Assembly: GCA_025058215.1 (NCBI GenBank)
Contig: JANXEO010000001.1
Span: forward strand, 186,001 to 250,000
DNA: 64,000 nucleotides
Source: Candidatus Methanomethylicia archaeon
GTDB lineage: Archaea; Thermoproteota; Methanomethylicia; Culexarchaeales; Culexarchaeaceae
Direction: 5' to 3'
The notes under the pieces were generated by a model, which was not told the DNA's origin, searched no databases, and was given only the letters and a program-made list of their open reading frames with translations. Numbering within the stretch: the first letter of the stretch is position 1; the number at the start of each line of letters is the position of its first letter. Below are positions 26,823-35,813 of this stretch, one piece after another. Position numbers and translations under genes: made by a program.

Positions 26823-27275
26823 CTATCTAAGTTTTACTGTTTTTAAACCACCAAATTCATATTTCCAGTCTGATGGTAAGATCCCTTGGCGCCTATAGTA
26901 TTTAATAAGGCGCCAAATTTTAGATTCAACAAGTTGCAAACCTCTTCTGCTTGATTTATCTTTTGGATGCTCTTCTAAATGCCGCTTAATATTTTCAGCT
27001 TTCTTAATTAAGTTATTTAAATCTTCAGGTATGGGTGGTCGCAAATTATGTTCACGTAAAATTTCTGCAATAGTTTTACCAGCCACAGCCTTTATAAGAG
27101 GTACTCCATATTGATCTCTTAATATTACTCCGATTAATGATGGAGGATTTCCCTTTTTAGCTAATTCTAATACTAAATTTTCAATATCCTCTGCTGTATA
27201 ATTTACCCAGTTGGGGAGAGTAGTTTTTACAGGTCTTGTGGAATGTGACTTACCCTTCTCTTTACTTTTCTTCAA
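26823..27275 (-). CDS. rps15: Ribosomal protein S15 (uS15)
   Basis: Small-subunit protein binding 16S rRNA, archaeal/eukaryal long form (150 aa) with an N-terminal extension. PNWVNYTAEDIENLVLELAKKG and PSLIGVILRDQYGVP precede the core helix-turn-helix region with the GLQLVESKIWRLIKYYRRQG segment. Start ATG at 27275, three bases after the XTPase gene. Part of the long translation/KEOPS operon. Confidence 0.97.
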   Translation of the reverse strand: MKKSKEKGKSHSTRPVKTTLPNWVNYTAEDIENLVLELAKKGNPPSLIGVILRDQYGVPLIKAVAGKTIAEILREHNLRPPIPEDLNNLIKKAENIKRHLEEHPKDKSSRRGLQLVESKIWRLIKYYRRQGILPSDWKYEFGGLKTVKLR

Positions 27276-27278
27276 CTT

Positions 27279-27902
27279 TCAACCCCCAGTATTAACATGA
27301 AATAAATGTTGGCTAAAATATTTAAAATTTTTTAAAAACCATGTCGCAAAACTCCTTAAGGCTAAAGCTCTATGACTAATAAGACACTTATGCTCTAATG
27401 ATATCTCAGCAAATGTGGTATTTTCACCCTTTGGTATGAAAATTGGATCGTAACCAAAACCTTTTTGTCCTCTGGCAACTTCAGAAATAAAGCCATATAC
27501 TCTACCAATAAATACTTCACATATACCTTCAGAACAAAATGCTACAGCAGATTCAAAATAACATTCTCTGTCCTTTACTCCATTCATTAATTTCAAAATA
27601 CCATTAACTCCAATAGTACTATAGACATAAGAAGAAAAGGGACCTGGAAAACCATTTAAAGTTTTAATGAATAAACCATCATCCTCAACTATTAACGGTT
27701 TTCTTAAATGTTCAAATGCTTTTCTAGCAGCAAATGAAGCTATTTCACTCAAATTTAATGCTTGTATTTCAAATTTAGGAAAAAAGATCCAATCTAGTAA
27801 TATATTATATGGCTTTAATATTTCAAATGCCTCCACAAACTTGTTTTTATTCCTAGAAATGAATAGAATTTTGGAGGCCTTTAATTCTTCTTTCAATGAC
27901 AT
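27279..27902 (-). CDS. XTP/dITP pyrophosphatase (RdgB/HAM1 family)
   Basis: House-cleaning enzyme that hydrolyses XTP and dITP, limiting misincorporation. The family text is SRNKNKFVEAFEIL (start), EDDGLFI, FPGPFSSYVYSTIG, FGYDPIFIP and the C-terminal SHRALAL. The frame is open from 28013, but that would add 37 residues lying inside bud32; the ATG at 27902 has GGGGT five bases upstream and begins just before the conserved core (about 207 aa, normal). It still overlaps the bud32 3' end by about 50 bases. Third gene after kae1 and bud32, an order repeated in several archaea. Confidence 0.9.
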   Translation of the reverse strand: MSLKEELKASKILFISRNKNKFVEAFEILKPYNILLDWIFFPKFEIQALNLSEIASFAARKAFEHLRKPLIVEDDGLFIKTLNGFPGPFSSYVYSTIGVNGILKLMNGVKDRECYFESAVAFCSEGICEVFIGRVYGFISEVARGQKGFGYDPIFIPKGENTTFAEISLEHKCLISHRALALRSFATWFLKNFKYFSQHLFHVNTGG

Positions 27903-28512
27903 ATCTACCCCTTTTTCTAATCTCACCAACTTTATTAAATACTTCTTTGTACCTGTAAAAATGGCGAGCATATCCATCTTTAAAATATTCAAAACATTGC
28001 GTAGAGATTTCATGATGTGTACTTTCCAATGCTCTTAACATTAAATGTATGTCAACACCTAAAACTTCTATTTCCCTTGAAAACCCTCCGAGGCCAAAAT
28101 CTATTAGGAAAATGGAATCATCAACTACGATTATGTTTGAAGTAGTTAAATCTCCATGAAAAAAACCATTACTATGCATTTTCCCAACCGTGGTTCCAAT
28201 AATTGTAAATAGCTCCTTAATTTTCATAATGTTCAATTTAAATAGTAAATCCCTTAACAGAATACCATCAATAAATTCCATAGTGATTGAATATTCATTG
28301 ATATTTACATCAAAAACTGTAGGTACAGGTACTCCAACTTTTTTGACGTTTATCAATAACTTTGCTTCATTCAACGTTCTATAGCTACGTAAATACTCAT
28401 CTAGAACTTTAACCCTACAACTTTTAGCTATGCGAATCTTTTTAATAGCTTTGTATCCAAACCAATCAATTAAATACAGTTCAGCTTCAGCACCTCTTTT
28501 CAATAATTTCAT
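27853..28512 (-). CDS. bud32: KEOPS kinase Bud32
   Basis: Small RIO-like atypical kinase/ATPase of KEOPS, needed for t6A synthesis. It begins LLKRGAEAELYLIDW, has the catalytic HGDLTTSNII and metal-binding LIDFGLGG, and ends with the conserved IRKRGRYVIERR tail. Frame opens at 28545, but GGAGGG in the kae1 3' end sits about eight bases from the ATG at 28512, immediately after the kae1 stop, giving about 219 aa. In Methanocaldococcus the two are fused; here they are adjacent. It overlaps the XTPase gene. Confidence 0.95.
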   Translation of the reverse strand: MKLLKRGAEAELYLIDWFGYKAIKKIRIAKSCRVKVLDEYLRSYRTLNEAKLLINVKKVGVPVPTVFDVNINEYSITMEFIDGILLRDLLFKLNIMKIKELFTIIGTTVGKMHSNGFFHGDLTTSNIIVVDDSIFLIDFGLGGFSREIEVLGVDIHLMLRALESTHHEISTQCFEYFKDGYARHFYRYKEVFNKVGEIRKRGRYVIERRIKGLQNSIHF

Positions 28513-28513
28513 T

Positions 28514-29500
28514 TTACTTTTCCCTCCAGGGAATATTAACTGCATCTAAACGCCATCTTGGAAGAATGAAACTTTTATTCACGTCCACTGTAACTTTATG
28601 TATTAATGATAAAATACCAGTCCAAGCAATCATTGCACCATTATCCCTAGCGTATTCTGAGGGGACTGATGTAAATAATACCCCATGAATATCAGCTATG
28701 GATTTCAGCATTTCCCTCAATCTTCTATTAGCAGCAACACCACCAGTTAATAGAATGGCATTTTTGTTTGTATGAACTAGTGCTCTTTCAGTAACTTCAC
28801 ACACCATTGAAAAAGCAGTTTCTTGTAAACTAAAACATAGATCTTCAAGTGGAACTCCCTCATTAAGCTTCTTTAGTGCCGCTGTAAGTAGTCCAGAAAA
28901 TGATAAATCTTGACCTTTAACAACATAAGGTAACTCAATGTAATTAGATCCTTTTAAAGCTAATCGCTCTACGTGAGGACCTCCAGGATGTGGTAAACCA
29001 GCATGTCTCGCAAATACATCTAGACAATTTCCAAGGGCTATATCCAATGTTTCACCAAAGACCCTATACCTACCATCAGAAAAGGCAGAAATTATAGTAT
29101 TTCCTCCTGAAATATAGACAATAAGGGGATCTTCAATGTTACACATTAATCTGGCAATTTCTATATGTGCTACACAGTGGTTTACTGGAATTAAAGGTTT
29201 ATTATAGTACAACGACAAAGCTCTAGTAATGGTTGCACCAACTCTAAGACAAGGACCTAAACCGGGACCTAATGAAACAGCAAATCCATCTATTTCCCTT
29301 ATATTCACTCCAGCATTCTTTATGGCATTAAAAAGTACTGATGATGCAGTCGACAAGTGGTGATGAGCTGCTTCTCTAGGATGTATACCTCCAGTCATTG
29401 GAATATATTCTAGGTTAACATTTGAAAGTATTCTTCCATTAGAACTAGCAATACCACATCCAAAAGTGTGAGCTGTACATTCGATGCCTAAAACCAACAT
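28514..29500 (-). CDS. kae1: KEOPS catalytic subunit Kae1 (t6A synthase)
   Basis: ASKHA-fold enzyme transferring threonylcarbamoyl to A37 of tRNA. The metal-binding histidines in HPREAAHHHL (about 38-47) and the HCVAHIEIARL segment, plus GGPHVERLA and the nucleotide site LLTGGVAANRRLREML, are all intact. 328 aa is standard. The gene is followed directly by bud32 and preceded by S24e, an order common in archaea. Pcc1 and Pcc2 are present elsewhere in the window; Cgi121 is not. Confidence 0.97.
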   Translation of the reverse strand: MLVLGIECTAHTFGCGIASSNGRILSNVNLEYIPMTGGIHPREAAHHHLSTASSVLFNAIKNAGVNIREIDGFAVSLGPGLGPCLRVGATITRALSLYYNKPLIPVNHCVAHIEIARLMCNIEDPLIVYISGGNTIISAFSDGRYRVFGETLDIALGNCLDVFARHAGLPHPGGPHVERLALKGSNYIELPYVVKGQDLSFSGLLTAALKKLNEGVPLEDLCFSLQETAFSMVCEVTERALVHTNKNAILLTGGVAANRRLREMLKSIADIHGVLFTSVPSEYARDNGAMIAWTGILSLIHKVTVDVNKSFILPRWRLDAVNIPWREK

Positions 29501-29532
29501 TTTATAGAACCACCAGTGAATAGAACTGTTTA

Positions 29533-29817
29533 CTAGCTTTTAGCTATATTTTTATTTATAATATGTTCAGGTTCTATTTCAAGGGCTTTTTCTTTTGAAT
29601 CATATATATGAACATGAGCTTTACTTAATGGTACACCATATTCTGAAACAATCCTCACCACATAAATCCTGTCAACATCAATTTTAAGTAGTGAAGCTAC
29701 GGTTTCTCTTACACTCAATATGTTTGGGGTACCAGAGTGCACATGCTTTATTACTATATCTAATTCTAACCTACTTAACATTTTGTTTTCTCTTTTACTC
29801 ACGATCTCTAAATCCAT
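29533..29817 (-). CDS. rps24e: Ribosomal protein S24e (eS24)
   Basis: Small-subunit protein with the family core KRENKMLSRLELDIVIKH, GTPNILSVRETVASLL and VVRIVSEYGVPLSKAHVHIYD. About 94 aa from the ATG at 29817, which has GGTGA eight bases upstream; the longer frame from 29841 adds only an unconserved tail. In most archaea S27Ae follows S24e; here the next gene, 32 bases away, is kae1, so S27Ae is not at its usual place. Confidence 0.95.
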   Translation of the reverse strand: MDLEIVSKRENKMLSRLELDIVIKHVHSGTPNILSVRETVASLLKIDVDRIYVVRIVSEYGVPLSKAHVHIYDSKEKALEIEPEHIINKNIAKS

Positions 29818-29865
29818 AATGAAGTTCACCACTATATACAAATTGACTTAGGTAAAAAAGTTTAT

Positions 29866-30429
29866 CTAGTTACAATTATATTTAGGAACAAAAAATTTAA
29901 GTAAGTTAAGCGCATAATCCTTAGCATTGTAATCTACTGGAACAACCATTAATCCATATTTAGGGATTCCAAAAAAAATCACAGAAGTTATGGGGGCACA
30001 TAAAACACAAGGTAAAGCTAATAAATCTTCTTCACCATCAACAACTATTAGGGAATGTTCTTGTAAGGAGAAGGCATATTGAATTGTTAACCAGGAATCT
30101 ACAGTTATTGTCCCAGGAGGATTTTTTGTGTAAAGTTTCCTCTTAAAAAAAGAAAATGGATTATAATTAAATTGTTTACGTTCAATTTTAAAATCCACAA
30201 TTGCTACATTCATTAGCATATTATTTGTTAAAAAATTATTTGTTACATAATCACCAACAGTTACTTTAAATTTTGAATTATTGAAGAAATTATTTACCAC
30301 AGGTCTAATCATGTTGAAATCACCTTTTAATAGGATACCATATGGAGATCTAAAGTTATCTTCATAAGTTCTATCCAAAATTAATTTACTCATAAGTACA
30401 GAAGATTCATTAATGTACTTCAATAGCAT
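29866..30429 (-). CDS. GTP-dependent dephospho-CoA kinase (DUF359)
   Basis: Archaeal-type kinase for the last step of coenzyme A synthesis, assigned to the DUF359 family characterised in Thermococcus. Motifs seen include GDYVTNNF, NPPGTITVDSW, VDGEEDLLALPCVL and the C-terminal FGIPKYGLMVVPVD, with the acidic DGEED likely in catalysis. 187 aa. Frame opens at 30429, overlapping the spt4 stop; an in-frame ATG at 30393 is an alternative. It lies between spt4 and S24e, the typical place for this gene in archaea. Confidence 0.88.
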   Translation of the reverse strand: MLLKYINESSVLMSKLILDRTYEDNFRSPYGILLKGDFNMIRPVVNNFFNNSKFKVTVGDYVTNNFLTNNMLMNVAIVDFKIERKQFNYNPFSFFKRKLYTKNPPGTITVDSWLTIQYAFSLQEHSLIVVDGEEDLLALPCVLCAPITSVIFFGIPKYGLMVVPVDYNAKDYALNLLKFFVPKYNCN

Positions 30430-30613
30430 AACGTCCCACTTCTTTCTTATTTAAAATCTTCGCAGTTTCACTATTAGTATTTAAGATTATTACTAAACCA
30501 CTCCAATCATCGGAAAAATCCCTTGAATCACATACTGGACATTTATTTTCAGAATTTTCTACAAGATAATGACAATTTCTACAAGCTTTAAATGGTAGTC
30601 CTCTTTTAGGCAA
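30410..30613 (-). CDS. spt4: Transcription elongation factor Spt4 (RNAP subunit E'')
   Basis: Zinc-binding partner of Spt5 that keeps RNA polymerase processive. Zinc ligands are in FKACRNCHYL and CPVCDS; GLVIILN and GRYAIEV follow. The frame is open from a GTG at 30640 inside rpoE, but GGAGGT in the rpoE tail is seven bases before the TTG at 30613, which starts just ahead of the zinc ribbon and gives about 67 aa. Adjacent to rpoE, its usual partner gene. Overlaps the dephospho-CoA kinase gene at the 3' end. Confidence 0.93.
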   Translation of the reverse strand: MPKRGLPFKACRNCHYLVENSENKCPVCDSRDFSDDWSGLVIILNTNSETAKILNKKEVGRYAIEVH

Positions 30614-30614
30614 A

Positions 30615-31181
30615 TTATTTACCTCCTTTTCCTTTCTCACTTAATTTTTTAATGTCTTCCTCTATCCATGAAAGAACTCCAAGAAACGGTTGACGCATTG
30701 TTAAACCAATTTTAACACCTCTTTTCGATAGACTTGCAGTAACGATTCTTGCTCTTACGATATCCCCTTTCTTCACAGTTCTTGCAGTACTTTTCCCTTG
30801 TAAAATTCCACTTCTCTTATCATAGACTATATAATCATCCATAATTTGAGAGACATGAATTAACCCATCTACAGGTCCTAATCTAATAAAAACACCAAAA
30901 TCAGTAACATCAATAACCTCTCCCTCGATGACTTCTTGTATTGTTGGTATAAATGCTAAAGCTTCAAAAGTTACATGATGATAGCTAGCTCCATCTCCAT
31001 GAACTATTCGTCCATATGGAGAAACATCAACAGTTAGTATAGCAATAATAATGCCAAGTTCGTTGTCGATTAAACCTTCATACTTATTGCGCAAAATTTC
31101 TAGTGTAATTTTTTCTAATGGCTGATTGAAATATTTAGGTGGGATTCGAACAACATCCCTTACCTTTACGATGTAATACAT
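30615..31181 (-). CDS. rpoE1: RNA polymerase subunit E' (Rpb7)
   Basis: Stalk subunit of RNA polymerase, which with RpoF binds exiting RNA. The N-terminal tip domain (YIVKVRDVVRIPPKYFNQP) and S1 domain (EGEVIDVTDFGVFIRLGPVDGLIHVSQI) are in order. About 188 aa from the ATG at 31181, which I prefer over the GTG at 31193 because the TATA box at 31202-31210 would start transcription about at that ATG and GGTGA precedes it. Its 3' end has the spt4 ribosome-binding site within it. Confidence 0.96.
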   Translation of the reverse strand: MYYIVKVRDVVRIPPKYFNQPLEKITLEILRNKYEGLIDNELGIIIAILTVDVSPYGRIVHGDGASYHHVTFEALAFIPTIQEVIEGEVIDVTDFGVFIRLGPVDGLIHVSQIMDDYIVYDKRSGILQGKSTARTVKKGDIVRARIVTASLSKRGVKIGLTMRQPFLGVLSWIEEDIKKLSEKGKGGK

Positions 31182-31201
31182 ATCATTCACCACACCATTA
31201 A

Positions 31202-31210
31202 GTATATAAA
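31202..31210 (-). promoter_or_regulatory. Internal TATA box ahead of rpoE1
   Basis: TTTATATACT lies 21-30 bases upstream of the rpoE1 ATG in a 66-base AT-rich gap after the PIN gene. It would give an almost leaderless transcript for rpoE1 and the genes after it (spt4, dephospho-CoA kinase, S24e, kae1). Confidence 0.45.
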
Positions 31211-31259
31211 AGTAAATACAATTATGATAAAATAGTTTAATTCAAAATTAAAAATATTT

Positions 31260-31673
31260 TCAAATTATCTCCCCTTCAAGATCTAAATGATCAAAATCCC
31301 TCACGTATATTGTAGGTATACCGATGCTTCTTAATTTACGTTTTAAAGTAGAATCATTTGTTGCGATAGCTACACAACCTTTATTATTTTTCGCAAAATT
31401 GAGTAATGATTCATCGGCAGTTTTAGAGTAGTTAACATTAATTACTTCACACTTACTAGCAATTTTAAGTGCAACTTTAGCAAGTTTACTTTCCCTAATG
31501 GATGATGAAAGTGAAATTCTATTTAACTCATCTAATACACTGCTTAGCACTATGAACTTATTGTTACCTGGTATCAACCTATTTACCTCCTCAAAAAGAT
31601 TTATCGGTCTTTCAGCAGCTAGAATTAAAATACTTGTATCAAAAACAATGTATGTAATCTTATTGTTATTCAA
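31260..31673 (-). CDS. PIN-domain nuclease, Fcf1-like
   Basis: PIN-fold RNase of about 137 aa, of the archaeal group linked to eukaryotic rRNA-processing Fcf1/Utp24. Catalytic acids appear as FDTSILIL (D11), LDELNRI (about 46), and CVAIATNDSTLKRKLRSIG (about 100-118). Always found next to aIF2-gamma and RpoE in archaea, which favours an rRNA-processing role over a toxin role; no antitoxin partner gene is adjacent. TTG start at 31673 just after the aIF2-gamma stop. Confidence 0.85.
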   Translation of the reverse strand: MNNNKITYIVFDTSILILAAERPINLFEEVNRLIPGNNKFIVLSSVLDELNRISLSSSIRESKLAKVALKIASKCEVINVNYSKTADESLLNFAKNNKGCVAIATNDSTLKRKLRSIGIPTIYVRDFDHLDLEGEII

Positions 31674-31679
31674 GATTTA

Positions 31680-32903
31680 TCAACCCTTAATAAAACCATA
31701 ACCTATTAATCTCCATCTACCAAGAATTCTTCTACTTATAGCAATTCTAGCGTTTAATTCAACACACACAGGTCGCTTTAAAATTACATGAGCTTCTCCT
31801 CTAGAGATGGAGCTCACAGTACCTAAAGTTGTAGCTGTTCCTACGTTTATCATTAATTGTTCTTTAACCTTTAAAGGTTCAACCTTTTGAGGTTCTTTTA
31901 ATCCCACAACCCATTCTAGCAAATGCGGTTCAAATGAAAATTCGTACAATACTGGGGGAAGAGAGCCAGGAGGACCTGCAACGTTACCAACTAGAGAATC
32001 AGCTTTTGTCAACGATGGATCTAATAACGTACCTATTCCAATAAGTCCACCAGGTTTAGCTACCTCAATGGGAGTTTCTCCAGCTTTAAGGCTTACTACT
32101 CTTGTGTATAATGGTCTATGATCAACTTTACCATCATGTTCAATTATAATTCCAGGAAGTATTTCTATTTTGTCACCTAAAGATATTTTTCCTTGCATAA
32201 TTGATCCTCCAATTACTCCACCAGACAATTTATCAAAGTTTGTTCCAGGTTTATTAACATCAAAAGATCTAGCTATAAAAACCCTTGCGGGTTTAGATTC
32301 ATCTCTAACTGGAGTTGGAATATGTTCTTCAATTGCTTGTAAAAGTACGTCTATATTAATTCCATGTAATGCAGAAATAGGTATTATGGGAGCATTTTCA
32401 GCAATAGTATTTTTAATGAAGTTAAGAATTTCAGCGTAATTTTTACTTAAGGTTTTGCGATCAGCAAGTTCAATTTTATTTTGAAGAATTATTATATTTT
32501 TGACTCCAATAATTTCGAGGGCTATTAAATGTTCACGTGTTTGCGGTTGAGGACATGGTTGAGTTGCATCAATAACCATTAATGCACCATCCATTAAAGT
32601 AGCTCCTGCAAGCATGCTTGCCATGAGCATTTCGTGTCCAGGACAGTCAACAAAAGATACATATCGAAGAATAATGGTATCAGATCCGCAAATAGCACAC
32701 TTAGTTTTTGTAGTATAGCGTTCTGGGGAAGGACAAACTGGACATTTTCTAATTAAAGTATTTGCGTACCCTAACTTTAGAGTTAATCCTCTTTTTAATT
32801 CCTCACTGTGTCGTGCAGTCCAAATACCAGTTAAAGCTTGGACTAAGGTTGTTTTACCATGATCAACATGACCTGTAGTACCAATATTACATTCAGGCTG
32901 CAT
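31680..32903 (-). CDS. eif2g: Translation initiation factor aIF2 gamma subunit
   Basis: GTPase core of the heterotrimeric factor that brings initiator tRNA to the small subunit. G1 is [11 protein letters not shown] (about 8-18), G3 DCPGHEM, G4 NKIE. The zinc knuckle (CPVCPSPERY, CAICGS) within the first 80 residues is characteristic of aIF2-gamma. 407 aa. It precedes the PIN gene and follows S6e, with the usual archaeal neighbours IF5B and RpoE. Confidence 0.97.
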   Translation of the reverse strand: MQPECNIGTTGHVDHGKTTLVQALTGIWTARHSEELKRGLTLKLGYANTLIRKCPVCPSPERYTTKTKCAICGSDTIILRYVSFVDCPGHEMLMASMLAGATLMDGALMVIDATQPCPQPQTREHLIALEIIGVKNIIILQNKIELADRKTLSKNYAEILNFIKNTIAENAPIIPISALHGINIDVLLQAIEEHIPTPVRDESKPARVFIARSFDVNKPGTNFDKLSGGVIGGSIMQGKISLGDKIEILPGIIIEHDGKVDHRPLYTRVVSLKAGETPIEVAKPGGLIGIGTLLDPSLTKADSLVGNVAGPPGSLPPVLYEFSFEPHLLEWVVGLKEPQKVEPLKVKEQLMINVGTATTLGTVSSISRGEAHVILKRPVCVELNARIAISRRILGRWRLIGYGFIKG

Positions 32904-32941
32904 ATGTTCTTCCCGTCCCTCTTCCCTCTAAAACTAAGTTA

Positions 32942-33313
32942 TTATTTATCAGGTAAACCACCCTCAACAATAATAGTGTTTATTTGTACAATATCACTAG
33001 TAATAGTATTCCCCCTGACCATCTTACGTTTTCTAAGACCATTTTCCTTTGGTTTAAACCCAGGTGGATGTGATAACAGTATTCTATATCTCCTACCACC
33101 CGATAAATATGGTATCATCGGAAAACCGGCGAAATCACTACCACCCGTAATTTTTAATTTTGTATTGGGTAGGTTAACTACACTGCCATCGACAATGTCA
33201 CCGATTTTTAAGCCGATAAGGGATAATGATGTTGGTTCATCTACCTCAAAAGTTTTTGCTTTCCCAGTTTTTGGATCGCTAACAACAACTTTAAATTTAA
33301 CCAAGTTACTCAC
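32942..33313 (-). CDS. rps6e: Ribosomal protein S6e (eS6)
   Basis: Small-subunit protein with the short archaeal length (123 aa). Family core: VKFKVVVSDPKTGKA, LKITGGSDFAGFPM and the conserved RILLSHPPGFKPKENGLRKRKMVRGN. It overlaps the start of the preceding IF5B stop by eight bases and is followed by aIF2-gamma, the common archaeal arrangement. Confidence 0.97.
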   Translation of the reverse strand: MSNLVKFKVVVSDPKTGKAKTFEVDEPTSLSLIGLKIGDIVDGSVVNLPNTKLKITGGSDFAGFPMIPYLSGGRRYRILLSHPPGFKPKENGLRKRKMVRGNTITSDIVQINTIIVEGGLPDK

Positions 33314-35078
33314 CTCCTCTTATCTTAGATATTTTCTTGAGCAATTCAATCTCCTCATCTGAAAGGATATCAGTAAATTCCTTTAGGAGCACCCTAATAT
33401 GGTCTAAAGGAACATCCACAAAAAGAATATCATTCTCATTTATATGTCTTCCGACCATCATATTACTTCTTATTGAAATAGCTACACTCATACCTTTTGA
33501 TGCTTCCTTTAACGGTTTGCCTTTATCTTGTATCTGCATTATTTCACCAACAACTTTACCATCAATTCTAATCAATGTGTAACCAGGCATTATTTTACCT
33601 ATAAGAATTTCTACGCCTACAATTATTGGTTCACTCCTTCTAAATACGTGTTGAGGTAAAATTCTAATCTTACCTGGATGAACTAATGATGCAAGTTTTC
33701 TCTCTTTTTCCATTAACATCATTTGATTAAACCATTTTTGATATTCTTCAACTAACCTATATATTATCACATCTTGAAATATTTTAACACCATAACGCAT
33801 AGCCTCAATTTCAGCCTCAGGCAATATTTTGACGTTAAATGCGAGGACAACGCCTCTATAGGTATTATATTCACTAACTAATTTAGCTTCAAGAACATCA
33901 CGTTTTGAAACATGACCAATATCAGCAACTCTCACGGGTATCTGAAGACGTTCTAAGAAATTTGTCAGCGCTTCAAGTGATCCTAAGGTATCTGCTTTAA
34001 TTATGACACCTTCAACATTTTTGTAAAATTTAATCAACGAGACTTCCTCCTTAATAGTATTTATGATGCTCTCTATTTTGGCATGATCATCAACTATATG
34101 TAATGGAGCACCCGCAACTACACCCTCAATTTCAGGAGCTGCTATTTTAACCCCAGCCGCGGCCGATACTTCTTCAACATCCATAAATCTATCTTCTGGA
34201 GAACGCATTTCATCAAGGGGTTTAGGAAGTAGCAAAGCTCTAACTCTACTTACTATAGGTTTCTCTAAACCGCCTATGACTATTGTATCTCCACGTCTGA
34301 TTATGCCATCATAAATAATGGCATCAATAGTTAAACCAAGACCTAGTTCTTCACGAACTTCAAGAACCACTCCTTTAGCAGGTCCTTCAACGAATTTTAA
34401 GCGTCCTCGTAAATATTTTTGAGCTAAACCAATTATGACCATTAAAAGTTCTGGAATGCCTTCACCAGTTTTTGCACTTGTAGGAATTACAGCTATTGTT
34501 TTTGAGAAATCACGAATTTTATCAAAACTATCGGCCATAAAATTCAATCTGTAAAATTCATGAATAATTTTCTGCTTTAAATCTTCAAGTGTTTTAAGTG
34601 TCTGTGAATCTTGTCTCTTAATACTATAAGTGATGGGAGCTTCAATAAATGATTTCCATCCAGGAATTCTATCAACCTTATTTGCTGCAACTACAAAGGG
34701 CGTTTTTCTACTTCTCAAAATATCTATTGATTCATAAGTTTGTGTCTGAAAACCTTTAGTAATATCAATTACAAGAACAGCGATATCAGCAATAGACCCT
34801 CCTCGACGGCGTAAATTTACAAAGGCTTCATGTCCAGGTGTGTCTATAAATAATAGACCAGGGAAATCTAACTCAATGCGCATCGCTTCAAGTAATGAAC
34901 CACATATTTTTTTCAATGAATATTGAGGTATAAAACTAGCTCCAATATGTTGAGTCATAGTTCCAGGTTCTCTTAAGGTAACAGCAGTCCCTCTAATCTT
35001 ATCTAATAAAGAGGTTTTTCCTACATCAACATGTCCTAACACGCAGACTATGGGCTGTCTTATTCTACTAGCAGACAT
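33306..35078 (-). CDS. infB: Translation initiation factor IF-5B (aIF5B)
   Basis: GTPase for ribosomal subunit joining. G1 is GHVDVGKTSLLDKIRGT (from about 14 in the longer frame), G3 DTPGHEAF, G4 NKVDRI, then beta-barrel domain II and long C-terminal domains (MLMEKERKL...PGYTLIRIDGK). About 590 aa. Start: frame opens at 35096, but GGTG sits seven bases before the ATG at 35078. It overlaps S6e at its 3' end. Follows ndk in an operon L7Ae-S28e-L24e-Ndk-IF5B, which is typical of archaea. Confidence 0.97.
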   Translation of the reverse strand: MSASRIRQPIVCVLGHVDVGKTSLLDKIRGTAVTLREPGTMTQHIGASFIPQYSLKKICGSLLEAMRIELDFPGLLFIDTPGHEAFVNLRRRGGSIADIAVLVIDITKGFQTQTYESIDILRSRKTPFVVAANKVDRIPGWKSFIEAPITYSIKRQDSQTLKTLEDLKQKIIHEFYRLNFMADSFDKIRDFSKTIAVIPTSAKTGEGIPELLMVIIGLAQKYLRGRLKFVEGPAKGVVLEVREELGLGLTIDAIIYDGIIRRGDTIVIGGLEKPIVSRVRALLLPKPLDEMRSPEDRFMDVEEVSAAAGVKIAAPEIEGVVAGAPLHIVDDHAKIESIINTIKEEVSLIKFYKNVEGVIIKADTLGSLEALTNFLERLQIPVRVADIGHVSKRDVLEAKLVSEYNTYRGVVLAFNVKILPEAEIEAMRYGVKIFQDVIIYRLVEEYQKWFNQMMLMEKERKLASLVHPGKIRILPQHVFRRSEPIIVGVEILIGKIMPGYTLIRIDGKVVGEIMQIQDKGKPLKEASKGMSVAISIRSNMMVGRHINENDILFVDVPLDHIRVLLKEFTDILSDEEIELLKKISKIRGGE

Positions 35079-35164
35079 AATAAGCACCAATACCACAATA
35101 ATTAAAAAAAGTAAAATTCAAATTTTATTCTGTTTTTAACAGTTATTGTCTTAAATTTATATTT

Positions 35165-35593
35165 TTATCGAGTATTAGAAATTATTTCATTGTTTTCAAA
35201 TAGAAGTTTTATTTCTCGGAGACTGTTTTCAACATTATCTGACGCATGTACCACATTTAAAGTGATGTTTAAACCATAATCACCCCTAATAGTTCCAGGC
35301 GCAGCTTCATGTGGTGATGTCGCACCAACCATTCGTCTAATAGTAGTTATAGCAAAGTTGCCTTCAACTACAATTGCTACAACAGGTCCGGAAGTTATAT
35401 GAGATATTAAATCCTCAAAAAAAGGTTTATTACGATGCATATAGTAGAAGTCCTCTGCTAATTTTCTGTTAAAATACATCATCTTTAAACCAATTATTTT
35501 AAGTCCCTTATTTTCAATTCTCTTTATTATTTCACCTATTAAACCTCTGCTTACACCATCTGGTTTAATTAGAACAAGTGTTCTTTCAATCAT
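35165..35593 (-). CDS. ndk: Nucleoside diphosphate kinase
   Basis: Transfers the gamma phosphate between NTPs through a phosphohistidine. RTLVLIKPDGVSRGLIGEII opens the chain and the active-site histidine lies in NVVHASDNVENS (about residue 116). About 142 aa. The frame starts at a GTG at 35602, but GGTG upstream fits the ATG at 35593. It sits between L24e and IF5B as in many archaea. An AT-rich TATA-like stretch (35144-35156, TATAAATTT) in the 68-base gap after it may serve infB. Confidence 0.97.
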   Translation of the reverse strand: MIERTLVLIKPDGVSRGLIGEIIKRIENKGLKIIGLKMMYFNRKLAEDFYYMHRNKPFFEDLISHITSGPVVAIVVEGNFAITTIRRMVGATSPHEAAPGTIRGDYGLNITLNVVHASDNVENSLREIKLLFENNEIISNTR

Positions 35594-35613
35594 GAAGGGC
35601 ACCTATAGAATAA

Positions 35614-35805
35614 TTAAATAGATTCTTTTTTAGTTTTAACAACCCATTTAACTTCACCAGGCTTTCTAGAGAAATATAACATGTTCTTTCTACATTTACT
35701 TGAACAAAAAAACAAAACAGTACCATCACTTTTTACATACAACATTCCTCTACCTTTAGGTACATCCTTTCCACAGAAACTGCAACGTCTAATATAAATA
35801 CTCAT
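35614..35805 (-). CDS. rpl24e: Ribosomal protein L24e (eL24)
   Basis: Zinc-binding 50S protein of 63 aa. The ligands are CSFCGKDVPKGRG (about 7-19) and FFCSSKCRKNML. It lies between S28e and ndk in the L7Ae operon. Small but clear. Confidence 0.97.
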   Translation of the reverse strand: MSIYIRRCSFCGKDVPKGRGMLYVKSDGTVLFFCSSKCRKNMLYFSRKPGEVKWVVKTKKESI

Positions 35806-35813
35806 AAACTCAC

